DNA of 64,000 bases from Eutypella sp. D-1 (taxonomy: Eukaryota; Ascomycota; Sordariomycetes; Xylariales; Diatrypaceae): contig JAJTTP010000028.1 in assembly GCA_023313575.1 (NCBI GenBank), positions 62,001 through 126,000 on the forward strand. Reading direction: 5' to 3'. Positions 42,116 through 57,600 of the stretch are shown here, one piece after another. The position numbers were made by a program, and so were the translations under genes. Within the stretch, counting starts at the first letter, position 1, and each line of letters opens with the position of its first letter. The notes below the pieces were generated by a model. It searched no databases, had not been told where the DNA came from, and was given only the letters and a program-made list of their open reading frames with translations.

Positions 42116-45100
42116 TTTTAAAACACCCCGTTAATTACCGGAAATACGAATGCTATTAATATAAGAAACGGAAAATCGGTATCGTTAACCGAATAAAATA
42201 AATAGTTAAAAAAGGATTCGAATTTTTATAATAAAAAGGAAACGAGACCGACCGACGATAATATAAAAAAATCGCGCGTTACGCTAACCGCATACCGTAT
42301 AAATAGGAATGGCCGGAAAGGAGATCTTATCCAGAAAGATATAAGGTATGCCATTATAATAAATATATATATTAGTTACGAAAAGTTATAAAAATCCGGA
42401 ACGAGATTAAATAATAAAAGTATAAAATTCGGTATTAAAAAAATAAATTATTAAATATTAACTTATAAACCTTTGAAGATTTGTTAAAAAGAATAACGTT
42501 TAACGAAATTAATTTATAAAATCTTTACGGCGAATTAATAATAAAAAAATAACCGTACGAAAAATTTAATAATAAAAATTTTTACGATAATTTATATAAT
42601 ACCGTACGAATTTACGATAAGAATTTAAAATGGTAAAACCGCTTGTATTAAAGTTATAAAACGGTATCATACGGTTTAAAAATACGATATAATATTTATA
42701 AGCCATTTTAAAAGCTTAAAAACGATATAAATATACCATAATATAAATAAAACTTAAAAATAATTAATATACCGTTATAATAAATAACGGAGCCGAAAAT
42801 AATTATATAACCTTAAAATTATATAATAAATTATAACTATTATTTAAAAAGAATAATACCTTTATAAGACATTAAAAGCCGAAAGTTATACTTTTTAATA
42901 CGACGAAAAAAAGTATTACAAAAAACCGATTAATTTAACATATATATCGAAAGAATAAAATAAAATGTTATTTTCGACATTATACCTTTAAAAGGATATA
43001 ACATAATATTTAAGCAATTATAGCTATATTAATATAATTTATCGATTAACTGGAAAACTGGCTAAATAATATTCCTTTATCCTTTAAAAACCGACGATAA
43101 CTTAAAAAAAATACTTTTAATACTTAAGGGATAATAAATACGGGCATAAAAATACGATAAAAACCTTATTAAAAAAAACATAACAAATTAAAAAAAAAGA
43201 TATAAAAAAAGGACTAAATAAATTATCGCGTTTATTCGATAACGATTCCGCTTTTTTAATAATATTTTAAAAAAATAAAATAAAATAACATTATAAATAT
43301 ATAACGTATTACCATAATATTATTAATACGATAAAGTATTTTATAAAAAGTTTAAAAAAAGATTATTAAACCGTAACAAATAAAACCACGAGATTATTTT
43401 TATAAAAGGAAAATCGTTACGATTTTATAAAATTTATAACCTTAATAAAATCGAACGTAAAAAATTATAAAAATATTTCGAAAATAAGTTAACAAAAAGA
43501 TATATTTAACGATTAAAATTATCGGTAAAATACTTTATTATATTTATACTTAAAAAAATGGCAAACTATAACTAATAATCGATTATTAATAATTAAACGA
43601 AATTACTATAAAAAACCGGATACCGTTATTATTTATTATTAAAATAAAAAACCGTTTATATAAAGTTAAATAATTTACTACTTTAAACCTTAAAAACAGG
43701 TATTACCATATTAAAGTTAAACTTAAAAACGAGTAAAAAATAGTTTTTAAAATAAAATACGGCTTATTTAAATATTTAATTATGTTTTTTAAATTAATTA
43801 ATGTATTAATATCGTTTTAACGTATAATTAATTACGTTTTACGAAAATATTTTAATATTTTCGTTATTTATTACTTTAACAATATTTTTATTTATTTAAA
43901 TTCGGAAAAATAGTACGAAAAATATGTATATAAGGTATTATAAACATTATAAAACGTTAACCTATTAATGGAACCAGAAAAAAATATTTTTTATATATAA
44001 AAAATGGAATTCCTCGGATATATTATTACCCCCGAACATATTAAAATAAACCTTAAAAAAATCGCGATTATTAAAGATTAGAAAATGCTTATTAATATAA
44101 AAACAATATAGGCCTTTTTCGGCTTAATAAATTATTATCGGAAGTTTATATAACGATTTAGATATATTATAACACTTTTTATAGAATTAATAAAAAAGGA
44201 TAAACGATTTATATAAATTAATAAAGTAAAGGAAGCTTTTAAAAAGTTAAAAAATGTTATTATTAACGAATTAATATTTATTATATACGATTTTAAAAAA
44301 CCCGTTAAGTTAAAGACTAACGTTTTAAATTACGCCCTCGGAATATAAATTAAATAACGAGATAAAGAAAAAGAATTACATTTTATTTTTATAAATTTAT
44401 TAAAACCGAATTTAATTACTTTATTTACGATAAGGAATTTTTTATTATCGTTAACGTATTTAAAAAAAATATATATTAAATTAAAGTTTATACCGATTAT
44501 AAAAATATTATACATTTTTTTATTACTTAAATCCGTAACGGAAAATAATTACGATACGCCGAATACTTTACGGAATTCGATTATATTATTATTTATAAAA
44601 AAGGATTAGAAAACGGATAAGTAAACGTTATTAGCAGGTAGCTTGTTATGGAAGATAAATATATATTAATAAAATATGCAATATTTCGATAAATATTAAA
44701 AGGATACCTGGAATAACGATAAATTGCTGCTATTAAAATTATTCGAAATAATTTATATAAATAAATCGAACGATATAATAACGATTTATTAAAGGAAAAA
44801 TAAATAAAGAAATTATAAATATTATTAAAACTGTAAGAATAGTTAGTACGGGAAATTTATAAATATTTTTTATACGGATATTTAAGAGATTATAAAATCT
44901 TTAAACGATTATAACGGATTTATGTATTTAATAAAATAAAATCGGTAATATAATAAATACGACGACGGTGCGACATATGCGGAAAAATTAAAATAAAACG
45001 ATATAAACTTTACGAAAAACTGTAACTATTATTAATAAATGAATAACTATAAAAATCCATTATATTCGATTTTATTACTAAATTATTAATATCCGAAAAT

Positions 45101-46724
45101 CCGGTAACATATAACGGTTATAATAGCATTTTCGTAATTATTAACCGATTTATAAAGTTTTTTTATTTTATTTTATATAATAAAAATACCGACGTAAAAT
45201 AAATAGTATATATTTTTTTACGATATATTATAATAACGTACGGCTTTATATTCGAAATTATTTCCGATAAAGGAACGATATTTATATTAAAGTTTTAATA
45301 AAGCTTTATAATAAAGTTAAGGTTAAACCTTAAATTTATAACCGTTTTTAAACTTTAAGTAAACGGATAAATAAAACGAATTAATTAAATATTAAAAACG
45401 TATTTTCGGTAATATATTAATTATAAATAAAATAATTAGCTTATAATATAGCTTATTATAAAAATATATAAATAATACTTATTAACGTTAATTTCGGATT
45501 TATTTTAAACGTTTATCGAAACGTTTATAAAAAAGGACCGGATAATACTAAAATAATTTAAATAATTATATAAAGAAATAAAAATAAAACTCGAACTTAT
45601 ATAATAACGAATAAATAAATATTATAACCAGAAAAGGTTAAAAAATTAACCTTTTTAAAAGGAAATATAATTTATATAGTTATAACGAATATTATAACGA
45701 AATAATTTAATAAAAAACTTAATTATAAGTATATCGGACCATACTTAGTTATTAAAGAAATATTAAAAAATAATGACGAATTAGATTTATTATTAAAAGT
45801 TAGGATTTATTTAATTTTTTACGTTTTTTTATTTAAAAATATAACAGATATCGACGTTACGAAAATAAAACGAAATAACGTCGAAATAAAAAATAACGAA
45901 TACGAAGCAGAAAGTTTTTTAAAAATACGGATAAAAAACGGATAAATCGAATATAAAGTTAAATAAAAAAGATATAATAACTTCGAAAATATATAAAAAC
46001 CCGGTTATTATTTAATAAACGTTTAACGTTTTTAAAAAAAAATTTTATTAATGCCGACGGCAACGTTAATAAAAATAATATCTTAATTAAAATTACCTGA
46101 TATATTTATTTTAAATTAATTAAAATCCGAAATAACTTTAAGATTTATAAACATTTTAACGGACCCCGTAAAACGTGCATTTTCCGCTTAACGCTTTTCT
46201 TTTTTTAATTTTTTTAACTTTTTTAAGGATTAAAAATTACGACGAACTATTTCTTTTTTACGATATCGAAAAAACTTTTATAATTTTCGAAAACGTTAAA
46301 AATACGTAATAACCTTATTTATTTTTTTAAAAAAATAAAAAAGTTGCTTTTTAATTAACGCTTCTTTACGTTTTAAACGATTTTATTTATAAATAATGTT
46401 TTAAAACAATTAATTAAAATTCTTAAGCTATCGTATTAACGTTTATATAAAACGTAATTTTAATAAGTAAAACTTTCGGATATTACGTATTACTTTTTAC
46501 GACGAAAATAAAAAGAATAAAACATAACTTCGAAATTAAAAAATAAAATATAAAAAGTAAAAACTTTACGATCTTCTTGTTAATTAAAACTGTAACAAAA
46601 CTTAAAAACATAATTAATTATAATGAAAAAATAAAAACATAAAAACGGGAAAAACTTAATAAAAATTAAATAAAAGCGCGGAAATTAGGTTTTAAAAATA
46701 AAAACCTTAAAAAAGAAAAGATCG

Positions 46725-47135
46725 TATTATAACTTAATTAAGCCGAGTAAGGTTCGGAACTTTCTTCGTTAACGGTATTACCGGAAGAATAAAAATATAA
46801 GTTAGCCACATTTAATAAGCTATAAAAAAAGCTATATATAAATCCGTTATAATTTATAAATTTAAAGGTATTAATTAAATCCGTAACGATTTAAGGATTT
46901 AATAAAAACATATATTTTAATGTTAGGAATAAAAGATATAAAATAATATGTAGCTATATTTATTCTTTTTTCTTTAAATAATTTTTAAGCTTACCAGTTT
47001 ATAATATAACTTAATTACTTAAAATATTTTTTTTATTATTACTAAACGTAATTACTTATTATTTAAATCCTTTAACACTTTTGTTAATATAGACCCTCGC
47101 CTGGATTATACGGTAGGAATAAACCGGCCGTTACA
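46725..47135 (+). repeat. 3' LTR of element A, most diverged copy
   Basis: Preceded by a purine-rich tract (AAAAAAGAAAAGA), starts TATTATAACTTAA and ends CCGGCCGTTACA. The 5' half differs clearly from the other three LTRs; the 3' half (TAGACCCTCGCCTGGATTA) is easily aligned. Confidence 0.75.
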
Positions 47136-50100
47136 TAAAATAATAATGTTATTTACGTATTTAAATTTAATATTAAATATCGGGTTTTTTTATAACATTA
47201 GCTTAATATATAATAAAAAGAAATAAAAAATATAAAAGTTTTTTATAACATATTATAAAATAAAAGAATCGGGTTAATAATAATATCTTTATACGGATAA
47301 TAACCCGCCGATCCGTTATAAAAACGTTTACTTATTATATAAATTTTATATCTTATTTTTATTATTTTAATCGGAAAATAAAACGGTTACGTAAAACAGT
47401 ATTAAAACTTTTAATACGTTTATAATTAATAACGACGTAATGCTTTTACGGGTAAATACCTGTTTAACGTTATAAATAATATAAATAATTAAATTAACTG
47501 TTAATTTTTTAAAACAAAGTACCGAATTATTATAAGTAAAATATTTTATAACGTAAACCTTATACCGTTATACGTTTAATTATTAACTTTTTAAACTTTT
47601 TATTTAAATATAAAAATATAAATATAAATTCTTAAGATTTAAATTTGATAAAGTTAAATTTATTTATTTTCGGAAATATAATAATTTCCGCTATTTTAAA
47701 AATTTATAAATAATAATTATAACGTAAATACGCTTTATATAATATACGTACCGTTTTACCGATTATTGATTAAATTAATTATAATAATATAATTATCAGC
47801 CCGTTTTTACTAAATGTTATAAATTGGGTACGGACGTACGCGTTTTCCGTTTTTGTTATTAATACCCGGAGGTTTTATAAAACATTAAAATAAATTTATT
47901 ACGCGTTTTCGTAATTAAGTTTATTTTAATTTTATAGCTATAATAATTATTAAAAGTTTATAATATCCTTATTAATAGCTTATAAAATTAATATTTTATA
48001 ACGTAATAAATTAAGTTTTTTTATATCGGTAATTACTTTATTTCCGTTTTTTATTAATAATAAACGGAAGTTATTTTTAAATTTATATTAACCGATAATT
48101 TTAAATATAATTTTATCGTTATTAATTTCGGCGATAAGCTTATTTTAATATTATTTTTTAACCCGGCGTATTATGTTTTTTTAAATTTTAATAAGTTTTT
48201 AAGTTTCTTTTATATCGCCCGCCCGGTAAACGCGGCGTAAATAAGTAATAACTTCCTTATAATATTTATTTTATTATATAACGTTTAACTGCGGTTATAT
48301 CTTAATTTACCCGTAATTTTTGTAACGTATTTTAATGTTTTTAATAAAACGTTAATAAATATCTCCGTTTTTACTTTAAACGTTAAATATATTAAAAACA
48401 GTTTATTTACATCTTATTCTTAATATAAATATATTAATTAAAAAACCTTTAACTTAACCTTTTCGGGGAAATTAAGCAGGATATATAAAAGTTTTTCGGG
48501 TACATTTACCGGTATTTCGGTTATTATAATATAATAATCGGAACCTGTATATAAAGTATTATTAACCGTTATTAATATTTTTAAAACGTTTAATAAAATA
48601 AGATTTAATATATTATTTATTACGTAAATAAAAGTTTTTAAATTAAAAACGTTAAATAATTATACTTTTATCTATTTTACTATTTTAATACTTAATCTTT
48701 TATAACGGCAGTAACTTAATTATTACGTTTAATATACCGCGTTAAAATCCATTTTTATATATTACTTATTAAATAATTCTTAATTTTTAAAAAGCGTAAA
48801 AAACGGGAAAAGGTTTATTTAATGGAGATAAATATTAACCGATTTAATATTATTAATTTTTATTACGTAAACGTTTAAAAATATAAAAAGTTATAATTAT
48901 ATAATTTATAAATTAAGGTTTTACTATATATACGTAAATACTTACGGTATTTAAAAAACTTAACTTTTTATTAAAAAAAACGTTATATTTTAAATAAGTT
49001 TTAATTAATTTTTTATTATTTATTATTTTAATTTGCGTTTATAGCTTTTAAATTAATATAATATCGGCTTTAATTTTAATTACCGTATTTAAAATAATAT
49101 TATATATTACCGGTTTTTTATAAACGTTAATTTAAATAATACGTAAGCATTTTTTTTATCCGCGTATATTACGCCGTTAGCAACGGTTTATAAAAAAAAG
49201 TTTTAATTAACGCCGGCTTATATTATTTCTATTTCCGTTTCGTTTTCGGAAAATCGGGAAGGGCATAAATAATAAAAAGCTTTACTAATATTAATAACTA
49301 GCTTATCGTATTTATTATTATCGGCTTTAAATTTTATCAGGTATTATTATTTTTTAAAATCTTAAAAAAAAAAATCTTTTTATTTATTACGTACTTATTA
49401 ACTTAATAAAAAACCTTTAACTTAGTATTAATATTTCTAAGCTTTTTAATTTTTAAAACGTTAAAAATTAGCGATATCGTTTATATAAATTTAATTAATA
49501 TTTACTAATTTTATAAAAACATTTATAATAAAAGTTTCCTTTTTTATTTTTTAAACCTCTGTTTTATTTACGTTTTTTATTTCTTTATCTTAAAGTAAGT
49601 AAAACGTTATTAATATTTAAGTTTAAAATTAAGGTTAAAAAGCTTATAAACCCGGCGTTAAAATGGTAATTATTACTTTTAATCTTTTAAGTATTTTTAT
49701 TAATACCTTAAGGAAATTTTAAACGTACCGGGCTGTTAAGTTTCGATCTTTTATTAAAGTATTAATATTAATAGCCGTACCGTTTTTCTTTTTTAATAAA
49801 ACGGATAAAACACGATAGACTATCGAAAATATAAAAGCTTTTATAATTAAAATATTTAAAATAAATTTAATATATTTTTAAATCGTTATAAACTTTCCGG
49901 CTATACCGTTTACACTTTTTTAACCTGTTATAATTACGTTTATTATAAAAATTTAAACATTAATTATATTATATAATGTTCGGGTTTTTTTTATAATTTA
50001 ATTAATTTAAAATCGAAAACTTTAAAACTTTTAACTTTATAAAAAAAAAGTTATTATTTATTTTTAAAATAAAGACTTTAATATATAACAGTTAATTTTA

Positions 50101-51540
50101 TAAAAATTAATAAATTTAAAACCGATTTAAGTAATAATTTTATACCCGATAACTTTATTTACCGGTTTTAATTTATTATTAGTATAAAATATCTTTAATA
50201 CTTTTTATATAATGTACGAAAATTATTATTTAAATTCTTTAAAACGTATACCTATTTTACTGGAAGCGGTAAAAAAGGTTTATATATATTAATAAGTTAT
50301 TTCGTTTTTAACGGTAAATATTTATTTAATCTTTATTTTTTACGCTTTAATAATTTTTATTAAGTTAAGGTTTAAAAGTTGTACCATAGTTATCCGGGTG
50401 TTTACGGGTTTAAATGTTACTTATTTATAATTATTTTTTAGCTTAAAAAAAGCGGCGGTTTAAATACTGGTTTAAGCTTTTTTTTATTTAAATTTTTTAT
50501 TTAAAAAGGGGTAAAGCCGTTTTTATTTTTATTTATATTAATTATTAACGTTACTTTTATTTTTATCGCGTTTTATGCGATTAAATTAAGGTATAAAATT
50601 TTTTTATTAATTTTACCGTTACCGTTACGTTTATATATAACTTTTATAAGGTTAATTAAACCGGTTAAATAGGTTATAAGTTAATTAAAGCTTTAATAAA
50701 TAACTTTTATTAAAGGGTGTTAATAAAAGGGGTAAAAGGTAAGGCATATTAAAATTAAATAAAGCCGTTAAGCTTTTACGTTTTTATTTTTTTAATATTA
50801 ACGGTAATAATACTAATATTAATAGTGGTATTAATAATAACGTAATTTACGGTTTTAGGGTTTAAACTATTTACGATTTTAATTATTACGTTTTTTATTA
50901 ATTATCGTAATACGTTTATTTATAAAGCGTATGCCCCGGTTATATAACTTTATAAAACGGTATCCAGGTACGAAAATAAATTAAGTAATATTTTAAATTT
51001 AGGTTTTATTATTGTTTCTTTTCCCCGTAAAATACGGATTAAAAAAATATAAAATTATTCGGCGTATTTTTTAAGGTTATTAATATAAAAAAAACCGGTT
51101 ATAAAAGCTTATTAATTATATATTTTTTAAATAAAGTTTTAAGTTCGTATATGCCCGTGTTAACTTATTTTTTTAAGCTAAAAATAGGTACGGGTTATAA
51201 AAGTGGTGTTATCGCGGCGATAATATCGTAAGTACGGATAGTTATTACGGGTATTTTAAAAGCAAAATGTTTAATACTTTATTTAAAGGGGGTTTAAGGT
51301 TAAAGGGGCGGCGGTTTTACCATTTTTAATATTTACGGATAAGCCTGATTTAAAGGCACGGGGTAAGTAAGGCTTACGATATAAATAGGTTATATATATA
51401 TATAAGTTTTAATAATGGTTAAAATAAAAAAAGAAAAAAAAGAAAAATAAAAATAAAAAAAGTAAAAGGAAAAAGGATTTTTAAATTTTTAATAAGCATT
51501 ATACGGGCTATTAATTAAGCTGTTAATATTACGGCGGTTT
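47136..51540 (-). mobile_element. Tad1-like LINE copy 1, RIP-mutated, 3'-truncated
   Basis: The minus-strand order, read from the right, is a 5' region (about 51475-50685), an ORF1-like region, an endonuclease with a remnant of the GSD(H) motif (about 48524-48550) and RT (about 47.2-47.5 kb). The sequence stops inside the RT exactly at the outer end of element A's LTR, so the 3' part is missing. It aligns by eye with copies 2 and 3. Stops are everywhere. The right boundary is approximate. Confidence 0.7.
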
Positions 51541-51639
51541 TATTTTAATTTTATATATATACCGATATATAAAACCTTTTTATAAAAACCGGGCTTTATA
51601 TTAATTTGTTTTATGATAATGATGATGATAATGATGTAT

Positions 51640-54600
51640 TTTACGTCCGGGTGGACCATATTATCTAGGGCTATTTATATATAAGCCTATAGGCAGGGTT
51701 ATACCTAAGTATTAGCTGGGTGCCGATATTATATAATGTATAAGACGGCTGGAGTAGGTTTATTTAAGGACAGGCCGTATTAACGTGTTACGGTTAACAT
51801 AAAAGATCCTCCACTAACTATTTACTTACGGTTATCCCTCTTTAAGGCCTTACCGTTTATTTCCGAATCCTCCTTTAAATCATACCTCGGCTATTTTACC
51901 CGTTACTTAATAAATAGTTCTAAGATTTGCCGTATTTTGTTACGTACCTGGTTTTCAGTCCGCCGTCGAATAAAGCTTAGCCTTATCCAAAAAGGCTAAA
52001 AAAGCGATATAACCTTTATAATTAAAAAATTAAATCGCCTCGTAACCGGGTTAGGCTAAAAAGCGAAAAATACCTTTCGTAACGTCGTAATCGAAAACGT
52101 AACCGGCGGTTCTTTTTTTTCTATACCGGTAAAAATAAAACGCGTTATATTTAAAACGTTAATAATACTCGGTAAAATCGTTATAACCCGATCGTTTTAT
52201 AAAAAGGTAATATAATATTAAACGTAAAAAAAAAAGCTTAAAAGGAAATCTTTTATACGGGAGGTTTTATCGTATATACGATAAAAAAATATTTCGAAAC
52301 CATTATTCGGCGAAAAAAAGTTTACGCTTCCTTTTTATAATACGTTTAAAATAGGTTAAAGTTATAATATTACCGGAGTCGGAATCGGGGTATTAAATAG
52401 TTTTAAATTTAGTTTAAACATTTATAACTTTATTACTGTTAATATTTTTATACCCCGGTATTTATTAAATAAAAAAGGTAAATAAATATATACGGGAAAC
52501 CGTTTCGTAAAAAGTTAAAAAATTAATTTATAAGTTATCGGATAAATAGCCGAATAAGTTTCGAATAACTGTTATGTTATCGATATAAAAATATAAGCCG
52601 GTTACCGGGGGGTCGAAATCGTACCAGTTTTTTTTTACCTATTATACCGCTTTACGCGCAGTTATTACTTCCTTATTAAAAACTTTTATTTAAGCCAAAA
52701 GTTTATAAACGGCGTAAAAAAGTTTATATCTATTATTTTAATAAGATATAAATCCTTAACTTATACGGTCGACCTTAAAGTTATTAAAATAAATAACTAA
52801 ATCCGTTAATAAGAAAAAAAATAGTTACTTTTTATATATTTTAATGTTTTCGTTTTTATTAAAAAAAAAGGCATAAATAATAACGGTTAACGTTTTATAA
52901 AAAAGAATAAGCACGGGCAAGCCGGGGCTATATCGGTAAATTATAAACGCGTTAATTCCTTTTTTTTAAAATAAAATAAGCGGGTAATTACGGGATAATT
53001 TTTATTTAACGTCCGAAAGCGTACCGAATATCTTAATTTAATTTACGTAAAGAGTATTTTTATTAATAATATCCTTAATTTTTTATAAAAAATAATAATA
53101 TAAATAATACGTTAAATAAGTAACGCGGTTTTAACGGCGGCTTTAAATGGTTTATCTAATTTATTTATAAATAGGCTTATTTTAATATCGGCTAATTTAA
53201 ACGCGTTTTTAATTAAAAAGCATTAAAATCCTGGCCATTAGGTTTTTATGGCATATATTACGATCGGCATTACGTAAGTTTTAATAATTTTAACGGTTTT
53301 ATTTAAAAAGGACCTATATATAATTTTATTAAAATGTCGTATATAATTAATTACCCGTAACGTTGTATTACTTTATTTAGCAACGTGTTTTTTAAAATTA
53401 AGCTATAAGTTAAAAAAAATACCAAACCACCGGATTGCTTCCGTTAAAACCTTAACTTTAAAGGCGCTACCGGTAATAATAATTGCGTTAATTTTAAAGG
53501 TTTTATTTTTATAAAAATATTTAAACTTATATTTTACTAAATTAAAAAATAAGGTATTATCTTTTCCTTATTTAAATACGTCCTTTATATCGGTAATTAA
53601 AACGGCGGTTATATAAAAGGTTATCAGGCCGGTATGTAAAATAACGATATCGTTTATATATTTAAATTTAATATTAAGTATTAATTTTTTTCGTAACACT
53701 GGCTCGATATAAAGCATAAAAAGAATAAGTAATATTAAAAATCCTTAAAGCAGGTTATAAAATAAAGGAATGGGGTTAATAATAACATTTTCTATATATA
53801 TAACCGCCCGTCGATCCGTTATAAAAAAATCCACCTATCGTATAAGTTTTATATCTTATTTTTATTATTTTAAACGGAAAATAAAACGTTTATATAAAAC
53901 GGCGTTAAAAACGCCCGATATATCCATTATTAATAATAAGGCCATATTTCCGTAAATAAACGTTTATTCGACGTTATAAATAATATAAATAACTAGGTCG
54001 ATTATTAATCTTTTAAAAAAAACGCTAAATTATTACGGGTAAAATATTTTATAACGTAATGCTTATATTATTATACGCCTGGCTATTAACTTTTTTAATC
54101 CTTTATTTAAGTAAGAAAGTAATAATATAAATTTTTATAATTTAAATTTAATAAAATCGGATTTACCCGTTTTCGGGAACATAATAATTTTTATTATTTT
54201 AAAAACTTAAAAGTAATAACTATAATAAAAGCACATTTCGTATAATATACGTATTACCTTATTTATTATTAATTAAATAAATTATAATAATATGGTTATT
54301 AATCCGTTTTTATTAAATGCCGTAAATGGTATCCGTATATACGCGTTTTCCGCTTCCGTTATTAATACCCGGGGGTTTTATAAAAGGTTAAAATAAATTT
54401 ATTACGCGCTTTCGTAATTAAGTTTATCTTAATCTTATAATTATAATAATTATTAAAGGTTTATAATATCTTTACCGGCGGCTTAAAAAACCAGTACTTT
54501 ATAACGTAATAGGTTAATTTTTCTTTCCGTATCGGTAATTACCTTATTTTTATCCTTTATTAATAATAAGTAAAAATTATTTTTAAGCTTATGTTAATTA

Positions 54601-57600
54601 ACGATTTTAAAAATGTTTTTATCGTTTTTGGTTTCGGTAATAAGTTTATCCTAATGCTATCTTTTAACTCGGCGTACCGTTTTTTTTTAGGTTTTAATTA
54701 ATTTCTAAGTTTTTTTAATATCGTTTATTCGGTAAACGCGGCGCATTTAAGCAATAACCTTTTTATAATTTTCGTTTTATTAAATAACATCCCGACCGCG
54801 GTTATATTTTAATTTACCCGTAACTTTTATAACCCGTTTTAATATTTTTAATAAAGCGTTAATAAATACTTTTATTTTTATTTTAAATATCGGGTTCGTT
54901 TAGGAAAAAAAGTTATTAAGGTTTTATTTTTAATATAAATATATTAGCTAAAAAAAACGTAACTAAACCTTTTTAAAAAAATTTAATTTAACGCGTAATA
55001 ATTTTTTAAAAAGGCTTACCGGTATTTCGGTTATTATAATATAATAATCGGAGCCGGTATATAAAATATTATTAACCGCCGCTGTTACCCGTAAAATATT
55101 TAATAATATTAAATTTAACGTATTATTTACCGTATAAATAAAAGCTTTTAAATTAAAAACGTTAAATAATTATACCTTTATCCATTTTACCACTTTAATA
55201 CCTGGTCCTTTATAGCGGCGATAACCTAGTTATTACGTTTAATATACCGTATTAAAATTTTCTCCGATATATCGTTTATTAAATAACTTTTAATTTTCGA
55301 AAAACGTAAAAAGTAAATAAAAGTTTATTTAATCGATATAAATATTAATTACCTTAACGTTATTAATTTTTATTACGTATACATTTAAAAAAACGAAAAA
55401 GCAAAATTACGTAATTTATATATTAAAATCCCGTCGTATATACGTAAGGATTTATAATATTTAAAAAACTTAATTTTCCGTAAAAAAGAAAATATTATAT
55501 TTTAAATAAATTTTAATTAATTTTTTATTATCGGCTATTTTAATTTACGCTTATAGTTTTTATATTAAAATAACGTCGGCTTTAATTTTAATTACTGTAT
55601 TTAAAATAATATTATATATTACCGGTTTTTTACGGACGTTAATTTAAATAATACGAAAACACTTTTTTTATCCGTAAATATTATGCCGTAAATAATAACT
55701 TATAATTTTTATTAATCCCCGGTTTCCTTTTATTTTATAAGCCGTAATAAAAGCGGGTATCGAAAGGTATTACTAATTCGGATTATAAGTTTATCGTATT
55801 TATTTTCTTTAATATTTATTTAATAAAAGTTATCCTCCGTGTCCCGGAAATAAATACGGCCGTATTAAGCTATTAATTCTTATCTTAACGGAAAGCCGTT
55901 TTTACGCTACGCCGTAAGTTTTTTTTTTATCCGTATAAAAGCCTCCGGGTTATGGCTAAATTTTAAGCCTTTTATTTTATCCGGGAAAGCTTTATTTTTA
56001 TCCCCGAAATCCGGCTTAAATTTATAATCGGATTGGCCGATATTTAAATAATATTCTTTTTAATCGGTGTTTATCAGGTTATCGTTTTTAAAATAAATTA
56101 AAAAATAAGATTTTAACTGTTATAAAAAAAGTTAAAGTTAAGGTTAAAACGTTCGGGGTTTTAAGGTTAAAGTAATAATAATTACTTTAAATCCTTTAAA
56201 TATTTATATAAATGCTTTAAAAATTTTTTATACCCGTTAAATTATTAGGTTTCGGTTTTTTATTAAAATGTTAATAATTACGGCTAAGGTTTTTTTTACC
56301 GTTATTACCTGGATAACTTTTAAATATTATCGTTAACCTAATTACTTAATAAATATAAAATAAATACGGGTAAATTTAATAATTTGCCCGTTTTTTTTTA
56401 ATAAAATAGGTAAAGTAAAAAAGGTTATCGTAAATATAAAGGCCATTATAATTAAAATATTTAAAATAGGTTTAGCATATTTTTAAATCGTTATAAGTTT
56501 CCCGGTTATACCGTTTACATTTTTCGAGCTTATTATAATTACGTCCATTATAAAAATTTAAATAATAGCCGCATTATATAATTTTCGGGGTCCTTTTTTA
56601 AAATTTAACCGGTTTAAAATCGAAAACTTTAAAGCTTTTAATTTTATAAAAAAAAGCTATTACCTATTTTTAAAACGGGGACTTTAATACGATATAATTA
56701 ATCTTATAAAAGTTAATAAGTTTTAGGTTAAATTATATAATAATCTTATATTAAATAACTTTATCGACTGGTTTCGACTTATTACCAGTATAAAAAGTTT
56801 CGGGTACTTTTTATAAAATATATAAAAATTATTACTTAAATTTTTTAAAACGTATACCTATTTTACTTACGGTAATAAAACGGTTTTATACGTATTAACG
56901 GGTTATTTCGTTTTTAACGGTAAACGTTTAATTTATTTTAATCTTTTATATTTTTATAATTTCTGTTAAATCGACGTTTAAAAGTTTTATTATAATTATT
57001 TTAACGTTTATTAGCTTAAATGGTATTTATTTATGGTTATTTTTTAATTTAAAAAAAAAGCGGCGGTTTAAATGCTGGTTAAGGTTTTCCCCTGTTTGGA
57101 TTTTTTAGCCAGGGGGGGGTGGGGCCATTTTCGTTTTTATTTAATACGTTAATTATTATCGCTATTTTTAACGTTATCGTGCTTTCCGTAACTGGATTAA
57201 TATATAATTTTCCCTTATTAACCCCGTCGCTGCCGTTACGTTTACGTACGATATGCGTAATATTAATTAAATTAATTAAACCAGGCGTATTAACCTATTA
57301 TTAATGTTATTATTAGCTAAAGCCCCGGTAAATAACCTTTATCGGGGGGTATTAATAAAAAAGGTAAAAAATAAAACGTATTAAAATTAAGCAAAGCCGT
57401 TAAATTTTTACATTCCATATTTTTTAATATTAACGATATTAATATTAATAATATTAATAATTACGTAACCGGTAAACTCGGGGTTTAAGTTATTTATAAT
57501 CTTAGTTACTATTTTTTTTACTAATTTACGGGATATTTTTATTTACGTTACGTATACTTTTATATCGTAATTTTTAAAACTAATATTTAAATAAACGGAT

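Larger units (their letters stand above)
33508..47135 (+). mobile_element. Ty3/gypsy chromovirus element A, RIP-mutated, interrupted by element B
   Basis: Related LTRs lie at 33508-33915 and 46725-47135, and the internal region resumes at 42116 after the nested element. Without the insert the element is about 6.75 kb, close to element B. Gag (33.9-35.2 kb) ends with a mutated CCHC knuckle (C-Y-N-Y-N-K-I-G-H-F, near 34766). RT is at about 43.5-44.2 kb, integrase about 44.8-45.5 kb and a chromodomain about 45.9-46.03 kb. All frames are riddled with TAA/TAG that replace Gln and Trp codons, the signature of C-to-T RIP. No matching target duplication is visible; the left flank has ACCGG and the right TAAAA. 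Confidence 0.85.
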
